From assembly GCA_023078555.1 (NCBI GenBank), contig CM041197.1:124001-188000 (forward strand): 64,000 bases of DNA. Direction: 5' to 3'. Each line of letters starts with the position of its first letter. Within the stretch, counting starts at the first letter, position 1. Made by a program: the position numbers and the translations under genes. Below, piece by piece: positions 12,230-25,500 of this stretch. Origin of the DNA: Ulva prolifera. Lineage: Eukaryota > Chlorophyta > Ulvophyceae > Ulvales > Ulvaceae. Under the pieces are notes generated by a model. The model saw only the letters and a list, made by a program, of their open reading frames with translations, was not told the DNA's origin and did no database searches.

Positions 12230-15200
12230 TCAATCAATAAACGAACAAGTGGCGCCGGCCTGTGCAAAGGTGGACATCTCCTCGGCATTCGGCGGCGGGC
12301 CCTCGTCGACCACAGCAATGCCCCGGACGGCATTCAACTCAGTCTCACACAGGCCCCTTTCCAGCCCCTGCAGATGTTGTGTTTGCACCGACGGCGCGTT
12401 GCCGGCCGTTGCCCGGCACTGCTCGAAGCGGCTCGCCGCGCCGATGCTTGTCAGCCAGTACGATGTCAAGCATCCCCGCGCCTCTACGCGCTCCGCGTCC
12501 ACGCGCCCCGTCACGTCCACCTGCACGCCACGCTGGCAGTCCACGATCTCGACGTCGCGCAGGGTCGCGAGCGCGTAGGCGCCGTCATGCACGCACTGCG
12601 CGCCAGGCACGCCGGTGCCCCCTGCCTCGCGCAGCCGCGCCCACGCGCTTGCGGATGCCGGTCCCCCGGACCGCCCGCACACCCCGCATCCACACCCCAG
12701 CATGTCTACTGACACCCCGACCGACACGCCGAGATGACAGCGTGCCATGTGCGTCCGTGAGATCTCCGCACGCCCTCCAGGCAACACGGCCACTCCGATG
12801 TTGGTCCCATCCACCCGGCACCCCTCCAGCGTCGCTGTCGTGCCTGCATCTTTCAGCAGGACCGCCCCCATCATCGCGCCGGACATCTCGCAGTCGACCA
12901 GCCTCACGGCGCCCCCAGCAGCCACCTCGACCGCCATGCCCCCGTCCTGGAACATTAGCCGCCGAGCGCTCACATTGGCAGCACAGATCACACTCAAGCC
13001 CGTCTGTACCGCCATAAAGTGACTGTCCTCCACATCTACCACCGCCCCGGCCTGTCCTTCGATCGCTATTCGGCAGCCCTCAAAGTGGCATGCGGACACC
13101 GCGACATCCCCTGCCCCGACCAGCACCCCAACGTCGGCACCCGGCACAAAGTGGCAGCCGGTGACAACACAGCACCGTGATGCAGCACTTCGCACCTGCA
13201 AACACGCAATCTTGCACGAAGCTAACCCCCTCCATCTGCAGAGCACCCCCATCCTGACACACCATGCGGTGGCCGCCCAGGAAGACACAATCCGAGAGCT
13301 CGTGGCCCTGCGCATGCTGGCCGTAGAGGCGCACAGCCTGGCCATCACCCACGAAGGTGCACCTCTGAAGACACGCTGCCCCGGCTGCACTGCTGACTAT
13401 CACAGCCACTTGCTCTGGGGACTGACAGCCGGCCATGCTCGAGGTATCGGCGGTACCTGAGAACACACAGCATGTGGCCGACAGACTGGCGCCTCTGCCC
13501 ATGCGCACGGCGGCTTCGTTGCGATCAAACAGCACACTGTCAAGCTGCATCACCCCACACTCATCAGCTCCGTCCGGCGGATCCAGCGTCATTGCCCCGA
13601 AGCCGCAGCCCCTCACGCTGCCGCCCTTCGCCGATAGTTGTCCGCCCAGCTGCACATAACCGGCGATTTCTCCGGAAGTCCTGCTCATTGCAAGGTCTGA
13701 GATCGTTACGTCGTGCGCGGTCAGCGTGCCCCGTGCCACCTGCACGCCATTCACTGCGTGCCACAGCGAACACCGAGACAGCTCCACACCGCCACCTGAC
13801 ACCATCACGGCACACTCTGCCCCCTCGCACCGAGTCCCGGTAATCACCGTTCCCTGCGCAGTCAGGGTGCCCCCGTTTACGCACTGCACGCCGGCGGGCC
13901 CCCCGGCCACCTTACCGCCAACTAGCCTCACAGATGCCCCCTTGTCCTGCACCGAGCACGCGGCGTCCATCTCGCTGCTCATGATGCAGTGAGAGACACA
14001 AGCGGCGCTGGTGATGTCACAGGTGGTAAGACAAAGCCCGCCACACCGCAGGTGCGAGAGAGTCAGCGCCACCGCCCCCCCCTCTGACACTTGAATGCCA
14101 ACCTCCTCGGGCCCCGTTGCGCTGAGGTGGCAGCGCTCGACTTGTGCCCTCCGGCCACAGCGGTCAGAGGAGCCGCAGTGGATGCAGACCACGTACGCCA
14201 CTGGCTCCTGATCGGATTGCGAGCGCGGTGATTGGGGGGGGAGGCACAGCCGAATGTCGGTGTTCCTCAGCAGGAAGGCCGCGCCCTTGAGTGCAGTCAC
14301 CCCAGCCACAAGCGCCCACACGGTGCACTCATGCACCTCGACCGCGGCTTTCACGCCGGTGATGTAGACGCCATGCACGACGCTGTCCACAGAGCAGCGG
14401 CGCAGCGCGACCGTTGCATCCTTGACCTGTACGGCAACGCCGCTCGCGGGACGCTCCGGGGTGGCCGTGCCGGAGAAGGTTGAGTCAGTGCACGTGACGT
14501 GGGTGGCGCCGTCGCGTGCGATGATCGACGTGCGGCTGTACTGGACGGTGCTGCGGTGCTGGGTGATCGTCGCGCCGCGCTCCGCGACCATGGCGGTGAT
14601 GCAGAAATCGAAGGCGCAGCTGTGGAGGGAGACGCAGGTAGCGGGTCCATGGGCGACGATCACCGGGGAGCCGAGGGTGAGCGCGCAGCGTCGCAGCGTG
14701 GCAGCGGCGCCGTGCACGGCGTACAGGGTGCAGTCCGAGAAGCGGCAGTCCTGGAAGGTGGCAGAGAAGGTGTCTCCGCAGCACACCACCACTGCTCGGC
14801 CTGCACAAATGCAGAGGTCATGCCGTATGCGTTGAGGTGTTGGAGGAGTTTATGGGTGACGCAAAGATGGTCTACGTCGGCGTGCTGCCTCTGGCCATCC
14901 AGAGCGATATAACGAGACAAAATCAGTCTCAGAGAGGCTAGGACATCGGCATGCACAGTGGCCGTGCACATGCTAAATCTGAGGCAGCCAAGGTGTCACA
15001 GGAGCAGACGATAGCAGGATGGAATGATGTATGGACGACGTTGCATTACAGCCGTTGCCGTCCCTTCCAGTTGTCCTTTCAGAATTTCATCTTTTATTAT
15101 GCAAGGCAGCAGCTACTAGTAATGCAAAACTCGCCATTATCAGGCTTCCTGAGAACAGTGAATCAACATGCTCCCACGTGGTAGTAGTGCACTGCCTGAT

Positions 15201-16096
15201 CGCAAGCTGCAGCCCCGTTGTCAATTCTGGGAGGTTGCACAGTGGCGCACCAATAAAGGATGTGCCTATGAAATGTGCGCCTCGGCCGGTCAGCAGCACG
15301 GCCGCAGAGTCGTGGAGGTGAATCACACCGCCGGTGACTGTACAGCCAACCGGCCACGCCCTCAGCATGAGGCTCTCGATCGGGTCTTTGTCCACCAGCC
15401 AGCGACCGAGCTGCAGAGTCTCCCTTCTGAGGTCGATGAGGTGCACTCCCGGTTTCGACATCGCCGCCAGGAGGCCCTCAAGACTCTTCGGTCTGACCTG
15501 AACAGAAGCTAAGATGAGATCCAGCAGCATCCAGCTTGCTGAGTTGGATCGCCGCAGCGCCTGAGATCACTGGGGCGTTGTCCCAGGCTGCAATCGGTTT
15601 GGATCTGGTACACAATGCTGCAGATGCTGTTTGCCTCAGGCGCACGACCCGGCCACGCCTTCAACGAGACTCAGGTCGTGATCAGATCTACACTGTGTAT
15701 GTGACCTTCAAGAAATGCGCGTAGAAGTTCAGGGAAGTGATGTATGAGCTGTGGCGTTGGATCACATCGCAGCCGGCGTCCGCGCTGGGCAACTACAGCG
15801 ACACAGCGACGATTCAGCAGTGGCTGTAGAGGGTGTACCTTGGACGCTCCTGAAGCTTTCAGCCTACGGCTGCTTCGGCACTGTGCCTCGCCCCATCCGA
15901 GCGCTGCTGTGGGAACGCCGTCGCGAATCTTGCATGCCCAGGAATACTCCTGTGGCATCCCACATACCGGGCAAATGAATGACACTTCGTCATTCTCGGT
16001 ACATGTTGCTGGGAAGTCTCGGTCGAAAATGGCGTGTCCACAGACTGTCAGCCTCACACGGAGACTCCCTGGTGGATGCCACCACTCCGCGGCCAT
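12230..16096 (-). pseudogene. Gene B: subtype 1 family member with a frameshift in exon 3
   Basis: Exons on the minus strand: 15839-16096 (86 codons), 15251-15497, and 12230-14800. All splice sites match the family: AAG|GTACAC donor, TTCAG|GT acceptor, G|GTGCGC donor, GTGCAG|GC acceptor. Exon 1 begins MAAEWWHPPG with the CGH...CPVC set intact. The exon 3 reading frame is broken at about 13150-13190. The 5' frame runs through DCVFAGAKCC, and the 3' frame resumes at CCVVTGCHFVPG. Compared with genes C and D about 11 nt are missing between the two conserved cysteines. The C-terminal half is otherwise well preserved, with the C-x2-C...C-x-H insertion and no further stop. So it is a young pseudogene, or a gene whose product ends early; a short extra intron is less likely. 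Confidence 0.75.
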
Positions 16097-16917
16097 AATG
16101 TCACCGAGTGAAGGCAGAGCAGCGATGCCAGAGCGGCAGCATTGCTGATGTTACATCTAGCTGAAGGCAGTGACGTCGCGACGTCTCGACATGACGTTGC
16201 AATGTCATGACAGCCAGAATACACGCCAACAGTGCATGGTCGCAGGCAGGGCAGTGAGAGGAGAAGAGGACGTAGCTACGCGTAGTAGACATGGCAGGAC
16301 TCATGACTCGAGTGACTGTCTGAAGAGTTTTCGAGACGCCCTTGGTCGGTGGCATGGGACTGCCACTGGCAGTGTCTACGTGGCTTCCAGGGTCTTCCTG
16401 ATCGTATGCGCATGCCGTGAGACCTACCAAGCTCGGGGCAGCAACGTCACAGGTACGGAGCCCACGAAATCAAAAAGTACGCAGCCATGCGCCCTTGCCA
16501 ATCGGTTGGCGTCATCGCTGGACTTACGTTGCCCCCAGCTGAATTCATTAATACGCAGGCAGGCGTGGCACGTGGCACGCAGGCGTGGCACGTGGCACGC
16601 AGGCGTGGCACGTGCCCGGTACCGGGCAGAGGATCAAGACATTTAAATATAAATCATTATGCACATGGCAATCACATGCATGTCATATCTGCCACCTGCC
16701 CCGAAGACACATTGTACATGCACATGCGACAGTTTTCCGATGCAGCAGACCAGTGCAGTGACCAGTGCAGAAATACTGCGCAGAAATATTGCTCACGCAC
16801 GCTAACACCTTGGCCTTTACATGTACAGCCATGCATATGGACAACTGTATGGCATGCAGCTGCAGTACATGCTGCCTCCGAGTCGTCTCACCCAACTAAC
16901 GATCGCGCGGGGCCGGA
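16097..16917. other. Spacer between genes B and C
   Basis: No gene seen. It contains a 20-bp tandem repeat (16560-16612), a 16-bp perfect palindrome TGCCCGGTACCGGGCA at 16613-16628, and a minus-strand TGTAA at 16817-16821, 97 bp past the stop of gene C. It also contains the 5' flank of gene B. Confidence 0.5.
16560..16612. repeat. 20-bp tandem repeat, about 2.7 copies
   Basis: The unit AGGCGTGGCACGTGGCACGC is repeated with no visible mismatch and is followed directly by a 16-bp perfect palindrome. Confidence 0.8.
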
Positions 16918-19900
16918 TCATATGGATGAATCCTCAAAGTTGGGGGACCACCCCTCCTCCAAAGGGCGGGGGGAGCCCTCATTCACCACCTCAATCCCCG
17001 GCACAGCATTAACCTCAACCTGGAACCGCCCCTGGTCCGGTCGCAGCCGCCGCTGTGAAATCACTGAAGGCGAGTTCCCGCAAATCGCCCGGCATTGCTC
17101 GAAGCGGCTCATCACCCCGAACTGTACGAGCGTAAAGGATGTCATGCAGCCCCGCACCTCCACGCGCTCCGCGTCCACGTGGGCCCCCGCATGCACCTGC
17201 AACCCGGCTGTGCCTCCCTGGATGTCCACGTCCCGCAGGGTCGCGAGGGCATACGCGCCGTCATGCACGCATCGCGCGCCAGCCACGCCGGTTCCCCCGG
17301 CCTCGAGCAGCCGCGCCCATGCGCTTGCCGTCGCTCGGCCGCCAGAGCGCCAACACACCCCGCATTCGTGGCTGAGCATGTCCTCCGTGATCGATAGTGT
17401 CATGCCAACCCCACAGCGAAGCATACGTGTGTTCGTCACCCTCGCCAGCCCGCCTGGCATCACAGCCACACCGTTGGCACACCCATCTAGCGTGCACCCA
17501 TCTAGCGTTGCTGATGCGCCCGCGTCTCTCAGCATGACACCCCCGAACGCCGCCCCCGAGACCTCACACTCCACCAGACTTGCCTTGGGCCCCGCTACGC
17601 CCTCAGCTGCCAGGTGAACCGCAGTGTCTCCACCTTGAAACTTCGTTCGCCGCAGCGTCACGATGGCAGAGCCAACTAGGTCCATGCCCGTTTCTGCCCC
17701 GAAGAATTCGCTGTCCCTCACATTCACCACCGCTCCTGAGCGCGCTTGTATCGCGGAACTGCAGCCATCAAAGCGGCATGCAGACAGCGTAGCTTCACCA
17801 TCACTGACCATCAGCCCCGCGGCGACGCCCGGTAGAAAGTGGCAGCCCATTATCGTGCAACCCTGTGTGGCCACCCCAACGCTGCACGGTGTATCTGCAA
17901 ACACGCAGTGCTTGATGCAGGCAGCCCCCTGCAGCAGAAGCGCACACCAATACCCACTGCTCCTGTGCTTGCCATCCAGGAAAACGCAGTCAGAAACGCT
18001 GTGCCCCTGCTGTCCGCAGAGTCGAACACCCTGGGCAGCATCCTTAAACGTGCACCTCTGCAGCAACGCTTGGCCGGCAGTATCGGTAACAATAACCGCC
18101 GATTGCTTTAGAATTTCAGGACCTGGCCCACTGGAGCCTGGCCAGTCGCCGGAGAATACGCAGCATGTCGCCCGCAAAGCGGCATCCCTGCCCATATGCA
18201 CCCCAACTTCATTACCTTCAAATGACACACCATCAAGCTCGGTGACCCCAGACTCACCCCCGCCGTTCGGTTCCTGTGACCTCGCCCCCACGCAGCAGCC
18301 CCTCACGCACCCACCATATACTTTCACGCTGCCGCCCCACTGTACATACCCCGCGTTGTCGCCGCTAGTGCTGCCAAGCACGAGGTCTGAGATCGTCACA
18401 TCGTGCGCAGTCACTGCACCCTGATCCACCTGCACCCCTCGCAACACGTGCCGCAGCGAACATCGAAACAGCTTCACCTCACCCCCTCGCTGCACGTCCA
18501 CGGCACACTCAGTCTCCACGCTGCCACTTCTAGCGCCGGATAGCACTGTACCTTTCGCGGCCAGCATGCCACGTTCTTTGCACCGTGCGCCAGCCACGCC
18601 CCCTGCTACCCAACCACCTACCAGCTTCAGTGATGCCCCAGGGCCCTCCACACTGCAAGTGGTTGAGGTCTCGCTCCGCAGGGTGCAGTGCGTTGCAGTA
18701 ACTGTGCTGCCATGGTGAAACACACTGAGACAACTGCCGCCGCACTGCAGATGTGAATGCGTCACCGCCAGGGCCCCGCCATCAGTCACGTGAACCCCTC
18801 CCTGCTCTGGCACTGTTACGATAAGCTGACAGCGTTCGATCTGCGCCCTCCGGCCACTGCGGCCGCTCGGGCCACGCGTAATGCCGAGCAGGAATTCAAC
18901 TGGCACCGATTCCATGGCCAGCTGTGAGCGCCGTGCTGGGGGCGGCTGATACAGCTCGACCTTGGTGTTCCTCAGCATGATGGCTGCACCGCTGACTGCG
19001 GAAATGCCGTAGATGGTGACGATGACGGTGCAGTCGCGTAACTCAACCGCCGCCGCGCTGCCGAAGATGTAGACGCCATGCATGAAGCGCTCCACAGAAC
19101 ACCGGCGGAGTGAGACCTTGGCATCCCGGATCTCAACGGCGACGCCGTTCTCAGGATCTTCAGGTGTGGCCAAGCCAGAGAAGACGCTGTCGGTGCATGA
19201 GACACGAGTGTCGCTGTCGTGCGCAGCAATCCCGATGCGCGAGCGCTGGATGGTGCAGCGGTGCTGGATGATTGTTGCGCCGCACTCCGCAGCGACGGCG
19301 GTGATGCAGAGGTTGAAAGGACAGCTGTGGAGGGAGACGCAGGTGGCAGGCCCGTGGGCGATGATTGCCGGGGAGCCGATGGCGAGCGCACAGAGGCGCA
19401 GCGTGGTGGAGGCGCCGTGCACTGTGTACACGGAGCAGCTCGAGAAGAGGCACCCCCGGAACGTCGCAGAGAATGTGTCTCCGCAGCACACCACCAATGC
19501 TTGGCCTGCAGGGTGCAGGGTTGATGCGGAGGTGGTGGAGTAGTGTTCAGGATGGCAATGACTACGATATCGCTTCTGTGAGTGTACCACATGCTGCTGG
19601 CGAAACAGCCTGGAATGGGGGCTGGCAGTTGACTGGTGCTGTTGTACAATGGAATCGTTCTCTGCGGGTGAAAGACTGTCTCATGCACGGTGATCATGAA
19701 TGCGCGTCATACGACTGAACTCAGCCACAGAGACGCGGGAGACGTAGCGCGCAGCAGGGAACGTCGGATTGCCTACAGGAGGGTAAGATGCACGAGCTCT
19801 TCCCAAACAGCCCCGTTGTCCCATGCAGATGTCCTGCTGATAAACATGACGGTCGGCCTGCCAGTGCGAGGCAAACCCCGGTTCCAGGTTCAGCTGTGTC

Positions 19901-21248
19901 TAGGCTGACATCATGATGGGAAGGCAGGATACCCAGAAGTGTGCGGCTCCGACACTGTATTGTTGCAGACCACAGATCGCAGCTCTGTAACAGATTGAAA
20001 ATGCAAGTTGATGCATCGGTGGCACACCGATGAAAGAAGTGCCTTTGAAGCATGCGCCGCTCCCGGTTAGCAGCAAAACAGCCGACTTCGGGAGGTGGAG
20101 TACGCCACCGGTGACGGTGCAGCCGGCGGGCCACGCCCGCAGCACGAGGCTCTCTGTCGGGCCCTGCTCCTGTAGCCTCCGGCCGAGCTTCAATGCCGCC
20201 CCCTTGAGGTCGATGTGGTGCACCCCCGGTTTCGACATCGCCGCCATCAGGCCCTCCAGACTCTTGGGCCTCACCTGCACAAAAGTATCTTTGAGATTGA
20301 CTTCCGGTAGGACTCTGCCTCTCATGTGAGATCGGCATGTCTCCGCCGCTGCGGAGTTGGTGTAGCAGTTGCTCACACGGCCTGGAGTACTTGTGACAGT
20401 GCCTCTGGTGTGTTCTTTTGGCTGATGTAGTACTGTCGTGGGTATGAATGGTGCTGGTCGTGATGCTGGTGTGCCAGGTGTTGCAATTGGCGCATTATTG
20501 TTGCATTATGTGGCATATTGTGTTGCAAGTCTGACTGATGCATGCATGCATGCATGCAGGTAGCCTGGATGCCTCCTCCCCAGGTTTCGGATTTGCCAAT
20601 GTCCAGATGGATATGGCCAAGCCCTCAGACATGCATACGTAAGTAACTCCCCCTGGGATATCTGAATTTCTGTCCCACAATGCATTGCAATGCACTGGTT
20701 GCACTGGGCTTAGATCAGTAACACTGCAACAGGATCAGTAAACACTGATGTGCATACATCTGGACAGATCCGTGCCCACTGCCCATTTTGCGGGCTAACG
20801 TAAACATCACATTCGCTCTGCACAGTGCTACAGAAACGCACGAGAGATGCAGGTTCAGCAGCCCGGAGGCAGTTTACATGTGCAGGCCAGGCCCTGGCGT
20901 TGATCTCATCGCAGCCGGGATCCGCGCCCCAGAACTACGACAGCAACGCAGATATGTGGCAACAGTAGACTAATTCAGCCGAAGAAGTACCTCTGCGGCT
21001 TCCGGAGCTTTCAAGACCCGGCGCGTTACGCATTGTGCTTCTCCCCAGCCGAGCGCTGCTGTGGGAACGCCGTCCCGAAACTTGCATACCGAGGAATACT
21101 CCTGTGGCATATCACAGACAGGGCACTTGATCGTCATCTCGCCATTCTCCGTGTATGCCGCTGGAACGTCTCGCTGAAGCATGGCGTGTCCACAGACGGT
21201 GAGCCTGACACGGAGATTCTCTGGTGGAAACCACCACTCCGAGGCCAT
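16918..21248 (-). CDS. Gene C: CGH-CPxC zinc-module / parallel beta-helix protein, subtype 1
   Basis: Exons on the minus strand: 20991-21248, 20028-20274, 16918-19505; 1030 aa with no break. Donors are GAG|GTACTT and G|GTGTGC; acceptors are TTTTGTGCAG|GT and CCCTGCAG|GC. Residues 1-86 begin MASEWWFPP and carry C19, H21, C42 and C45, then RDGVPTAALGWGEAQC. Residues 87-168 are the linker (RPKSLEGLMAAMSKPGV, then LVLRAWPAGCTVTGG). Residues 169-1030 are beta-helix coils starting VVCCGDTFSATF. The insertion cysteines are C883 and C886, with C914 and H916. This is the cleanest subtype 1 gene and a useful reference for B and D. No transmembrane segment or signal peptide is evident. Confidence 0.87.
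20538..20560. repeat. (TGCA)n microsatellite
   Basis: A run of alternating TGCA units inside intron 1 of gene C. The same tetranucleotide recurs in shorter runs through the spacers of the window. Confidence 0.8.
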
Positions 21249-22585
21249 TGTGAAGACAGACAGTCAAAGATCAGGAAGCGACCGCGCTGCTTCTGCTGCA
21301 ATTGGGTGACGGCAGAGACCTCGCAAGGCATGCAGAACGCCAAGACGGCCAGAAACAAACTGGAGATACAACGCGAGCGCGAGCAGAGCAAGCACGAAGA
21401 TGCGGAGCTAGAAAGCAGGGTTTGCACTGTGTAGGGCACATATGATCGAAGCGGACATTTCCAGTGTTGTCGCCAGGGTGTTGCGCCACGTGTCTGCCTT
21501 GGCCATGCATGGGCTGCTGCGTGGCGTCCGGGGCTTCCTCTCGATTGCATGCCACAACCCCACCAGCCTCTCAAAGACGACTACATAATCAAAGAGTACA
21601 CATGCATGCACACCTGCCAGCCAGTTGGCATCACAGCTGTTATATGCCCCGGCCTGCTCGGCTTTCTCTGGCCCGGCCGGCTCTTGTGAGAATTCAATAT
21701 TGAATTCATATATTCATATATAACTGCTTCAGAACACATGCATGCAGCTGGCATACTATAGTGGTCACCAGACCACGTGACACGCGGGAAGCACCTTCTG
21801 CGACCTCAACCTGTGGCACCACGAGCCTTGCATGTTGCCGCCGCTGCGGACTCGGTGTAGCATTTGCTCAAACGGCTGCACGGCCACCTCCATATGAGCA
21901 TGCACCTCTTGAGTATTGCCGTAGTGTTTACGCGTACACCACCTCGGTTAGACCTGGAGGCGTTTGTGAACATTGTGGAAAACAACAGTGTTGGTGCGGG
22001 TAATGGGTGCCAGGCGCTGCTGGTGGAATGCCGGGATGGTGTTCATGGTTGCCTGGCGTCTCAACTTATGTTGCTGATATTTGTGAATTCACAGATAGGG
22101 TGTGGCGGCACGTGCCCTGATTCTCTCAGACCCTGGTGGTCGGAGATCCAAAATCCCTTTGATCCTGGCTGCTCTAGCTACTCATGCATGTAGGCATACA
22201 TGGGTACATTGACTTTGTGCCACCCTTGAGAGACTTGTGATGGCATCGGAGACACCGCCAATTATGCAATGCCCCCCACCCAAGCCAACACAGGCTACGC
22301 CTGAACACATCATTCCCGCAAGATTCACCACTACTGCAAGCAGGAACAGAATTTACGGACAGTTGGGATCTGCATGACTGTCGCTTGACAAGATAGCATG
22401 CAGCCCTCAACGTTACCTGTGCGATGCCGGCGGGCCACCAGCCTCTCGGTCGCTGCCGTACACGGGCAGACACCACAGATACAGCGGGCTGCATGCATCA
22501 ACATTGCTCAAGTGCCTCTCAAATATATTCTACCCATCACGCTACACTCCTCTACACTACCACTCCTCACTCTAATCTACTTCTC
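21249..22585. other. Spacer between genes C and D
   Basis: It holds the 5' flank of gene C and the 3' flank of gene D. No gene is supported. An 18-bp perfect palindrome GAATTCAATATTGAATTC lies at 21690-21707 in a short AT-rich patch. Confidence 0.5.
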
Positions 22586-25500
22586 TCACTCAAAAAACAG
22601 TCGAGCATTGCCGGTTTGTATGAGCGGTGCCATCGCCTCAGCACTGGCGGGCGGGCCCTCGTCGACCACGGCAATCCCCTTCACAGCGTGATGCTCCATC
22701 TCGTACCGCCCCGTTCCGGGTGCCAGCAGCCGCTGCGCAACCACTGACGGCGCGTTCCCGCCCGTTGCAAGGCACTGCCTGAAGCTGCTCATCGCGCCGA
22801 TCCGTGTCAGCAGGTACGCTGTCATGCAGCCCCGCACCTCCAGCCGCTCCGCGTCCATGCGGCCCGTTACATGGAGCTGCACTCCACCTCCACAGTCCGC
22901 GATCACAACATCGCGCAGCGTCGCGAGTGCGCACGCGCCGTCATGCATGCACCGTGCGCTGGCCGTGCCGGTGCCCCCTGCCCCACGCAGCCGCGTCCAC
23001 GCGCGCGTCATTGCCGCGTGGCCAGATCGCCCGCACACCCCGCATACGTATCCCATTACCTCCTCATTCGTTCCGATCGCAATTCCGGCTGTACATCGCA
23101 GGATATTTGTGCGCATTACTCGCGCCAGCCCGCCCGGCATGACCTCCATACCGACGTAACAACTCTCGATCTGACACCCCTCCAGCGTCACCGCGGAACC
23201 TGCGTCGTCCAGAACAACACCCCTCTTTGACGCCCCGGACATCTGACACTCCTCCAGCCTCACCGCGGCCCCCGCCGCGCCCTTGGCGGCCACATGAACC
23301 GCCGTGCCTCCCCCCCGAGTCACCAGCCGGCGAGCGGTCACAGTCGCAGCACCGACGACATTCACGCCCGTCTCCACACCCGCGCACTCGCTGTCTGCCA
23401 CGTCAACTGCAGACCCCGCCTGCGCGTCGATCCCGATGCCGCAGCCGTCAAAGCGACATGCGGATACCGCAACGCCACCCCCGCTGGCCAGCAGACCCAT
23501 CTCGAGGTCCGGCAGGAAGTGGCAGCCCGTGACGGAGCAGTGCCGCGCCAGCACTCCGACCCCGCACCGCACGTCGGCAAACACGCAGTCCCTGACCGTG
23601 CCACGCCCCTGCAGCGTAACAGCACACCCTGCGGCGTTGCCCTTGCCGTTCATGAAGACACAGTCCGCGATCTCGTGGGCCTGCTGCCCATGAACGCAAA
23701 CAGGCTGGTCGTCCCCCCTGAACGTGCACCACTGCAGTAGCGCTGCGCCCGCTCCCTCGTCAACAAGCACCGCCATTTTCTGTCGATTCTGTGAACCTTC
23801 CCGAAAGGAACCCTTCCAGACCCCGGAAAATACGCAGCAGGTGGCACGCAAGCTGCAGTCCTCACCCACGTGCACGCCGATTCTGTTCCCGTCAAACAAA
23901 ACGGCGTCGAGGTCGGTGACTGACGTCTCGGTGGCGGAGAGCTTCGCCTCCAACGACACCGCCCCGGCGCAGCAGCCCCTCACATACCCACCCCTCACAG
24001 ACACCTTGCCCCCACACTGCACATACCCGAAGCTGTTGCCGTCACTCTGGCCGATCGCAGGGTCTGAGATTGACACGTTGTGCGCAGTCACTGTCCCCGC
24101 GACGATCTGCACACCTTGCACCACTTGGCGCAGGGAACACTGAGACAGCTTCGCCACGCCGCCCACCTGCACAGACACGGCACACTCGGACTCCACGCTG
24201 TCACCCCGCGACCCCGCCAGCTCTGTGCCCCGCACGCTCAGGGTGCCGCCGTTCGCGCACTCCGCGCCAGCCCGGCCCCCGACTACACGGCCACAGACCA
24301 GCTTCAGCACCGCGCCCTCATCCTCCACAATGCATGTGGCTGAGGTGTCGCTCCGCAGCGTGCAGTGTGACGCGGTGGCCGTGCTGCCACGGTCGAAGAC
24401 TCTGAGACACTTGCCAGCGCACTGCACATCCGACAGCTTGATTGCGAGTGCCCCGCCGTCTGACACGTCAACGCCTGCCTGCACCGTGTCCGGTGTGCTG
24501 AGGTGGCACCGCTCAATCTGTGACCTCCGGCCACTGCGGCCACTCGAGCATTCCCCGATGTCGACCACTGGCCGGCCTCCCCATGAACACACGTGCTGGA
24601 TGTCGGTATCGCGCAGCAGAAATGCCGCGCCCTCGGCTGCGACCAGGCCAGCCACGCACGCAAGGACAGAGCAGCCACGCAGCTCGATGGTGGCCGTGAT
24701 GCCGTGGACATGGACACCACACGTGTACCACACCATGGAGCACCGGCGCAGGGAGACTTTTGCACCCCGGATGTCCACGCCGGCTCCGGTCCCCGGGTTC
24801 TCCGGAGTGGCAATGCCGAAGAAGGTGCTGTCGGTGCATGAGACGCGGGTGGAGGCGCCATGCGCGATGATCGAGGTGCGGCCACGCTGGACTCTGCAGC
24901 CGTGCTGGGCGATCGTCGCGCCGCGCTCCGCGGTGACGGCGGTGACGCATGTGTCGAGGGTACAGCTGTGGAGGGTGACACTGGTGGAGTGGCCACTGGC
25001 GACGATGCCCGGGCAGCCGGCGCTGAGGGCGCAGTGGCGCAGCGTGGCAGCGGCACCGTGTACGGCGTACAGGGAGCACTCTGAGAAGCGGCAATCCTGG
25101 AAGGTGGAAGAGAAGGTGTCCCCGCAGCAGACGATCACGCCTCGGCCTGCAGGCGGGTGCGCATTAGATGCTTCAAGGTGCTGCAGGTGATAACAGGATC
25201 ATCACAGCTGCAACTTGCCATCTTGTCGGCATATGTGGTCCCGTTATTCGGAGTTGTCAATGTCCAATAGGATACAGCTCAGTAAGTTCATTTTTACTTA
25301 ACTTCGATTGCTTTACTTGTCAACACCGGTGAGGGGCATGATGCCACATGTCACGGAGAAATCAAACCTGGGGCTGAACAGTGACCAATGACTGGTGTTT
25401 GATCAAGGTACAGCAATCTCAGCAGGGTGGACAGTGTTGCATGCATGCGAGTTGTTCATTCGCATCAGCAGGGATTGGACAATCATCCACAGGAAAGCAG

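Noticed and set aside
16918..21248. Reading the family as secreted pectate-lyase-type enzymes
   Set aside because: There is no signal peptide in the conserved N-terminus and the head carries a zinc-type motif. No catalytic pectate-lyase residues could be identified by eye.
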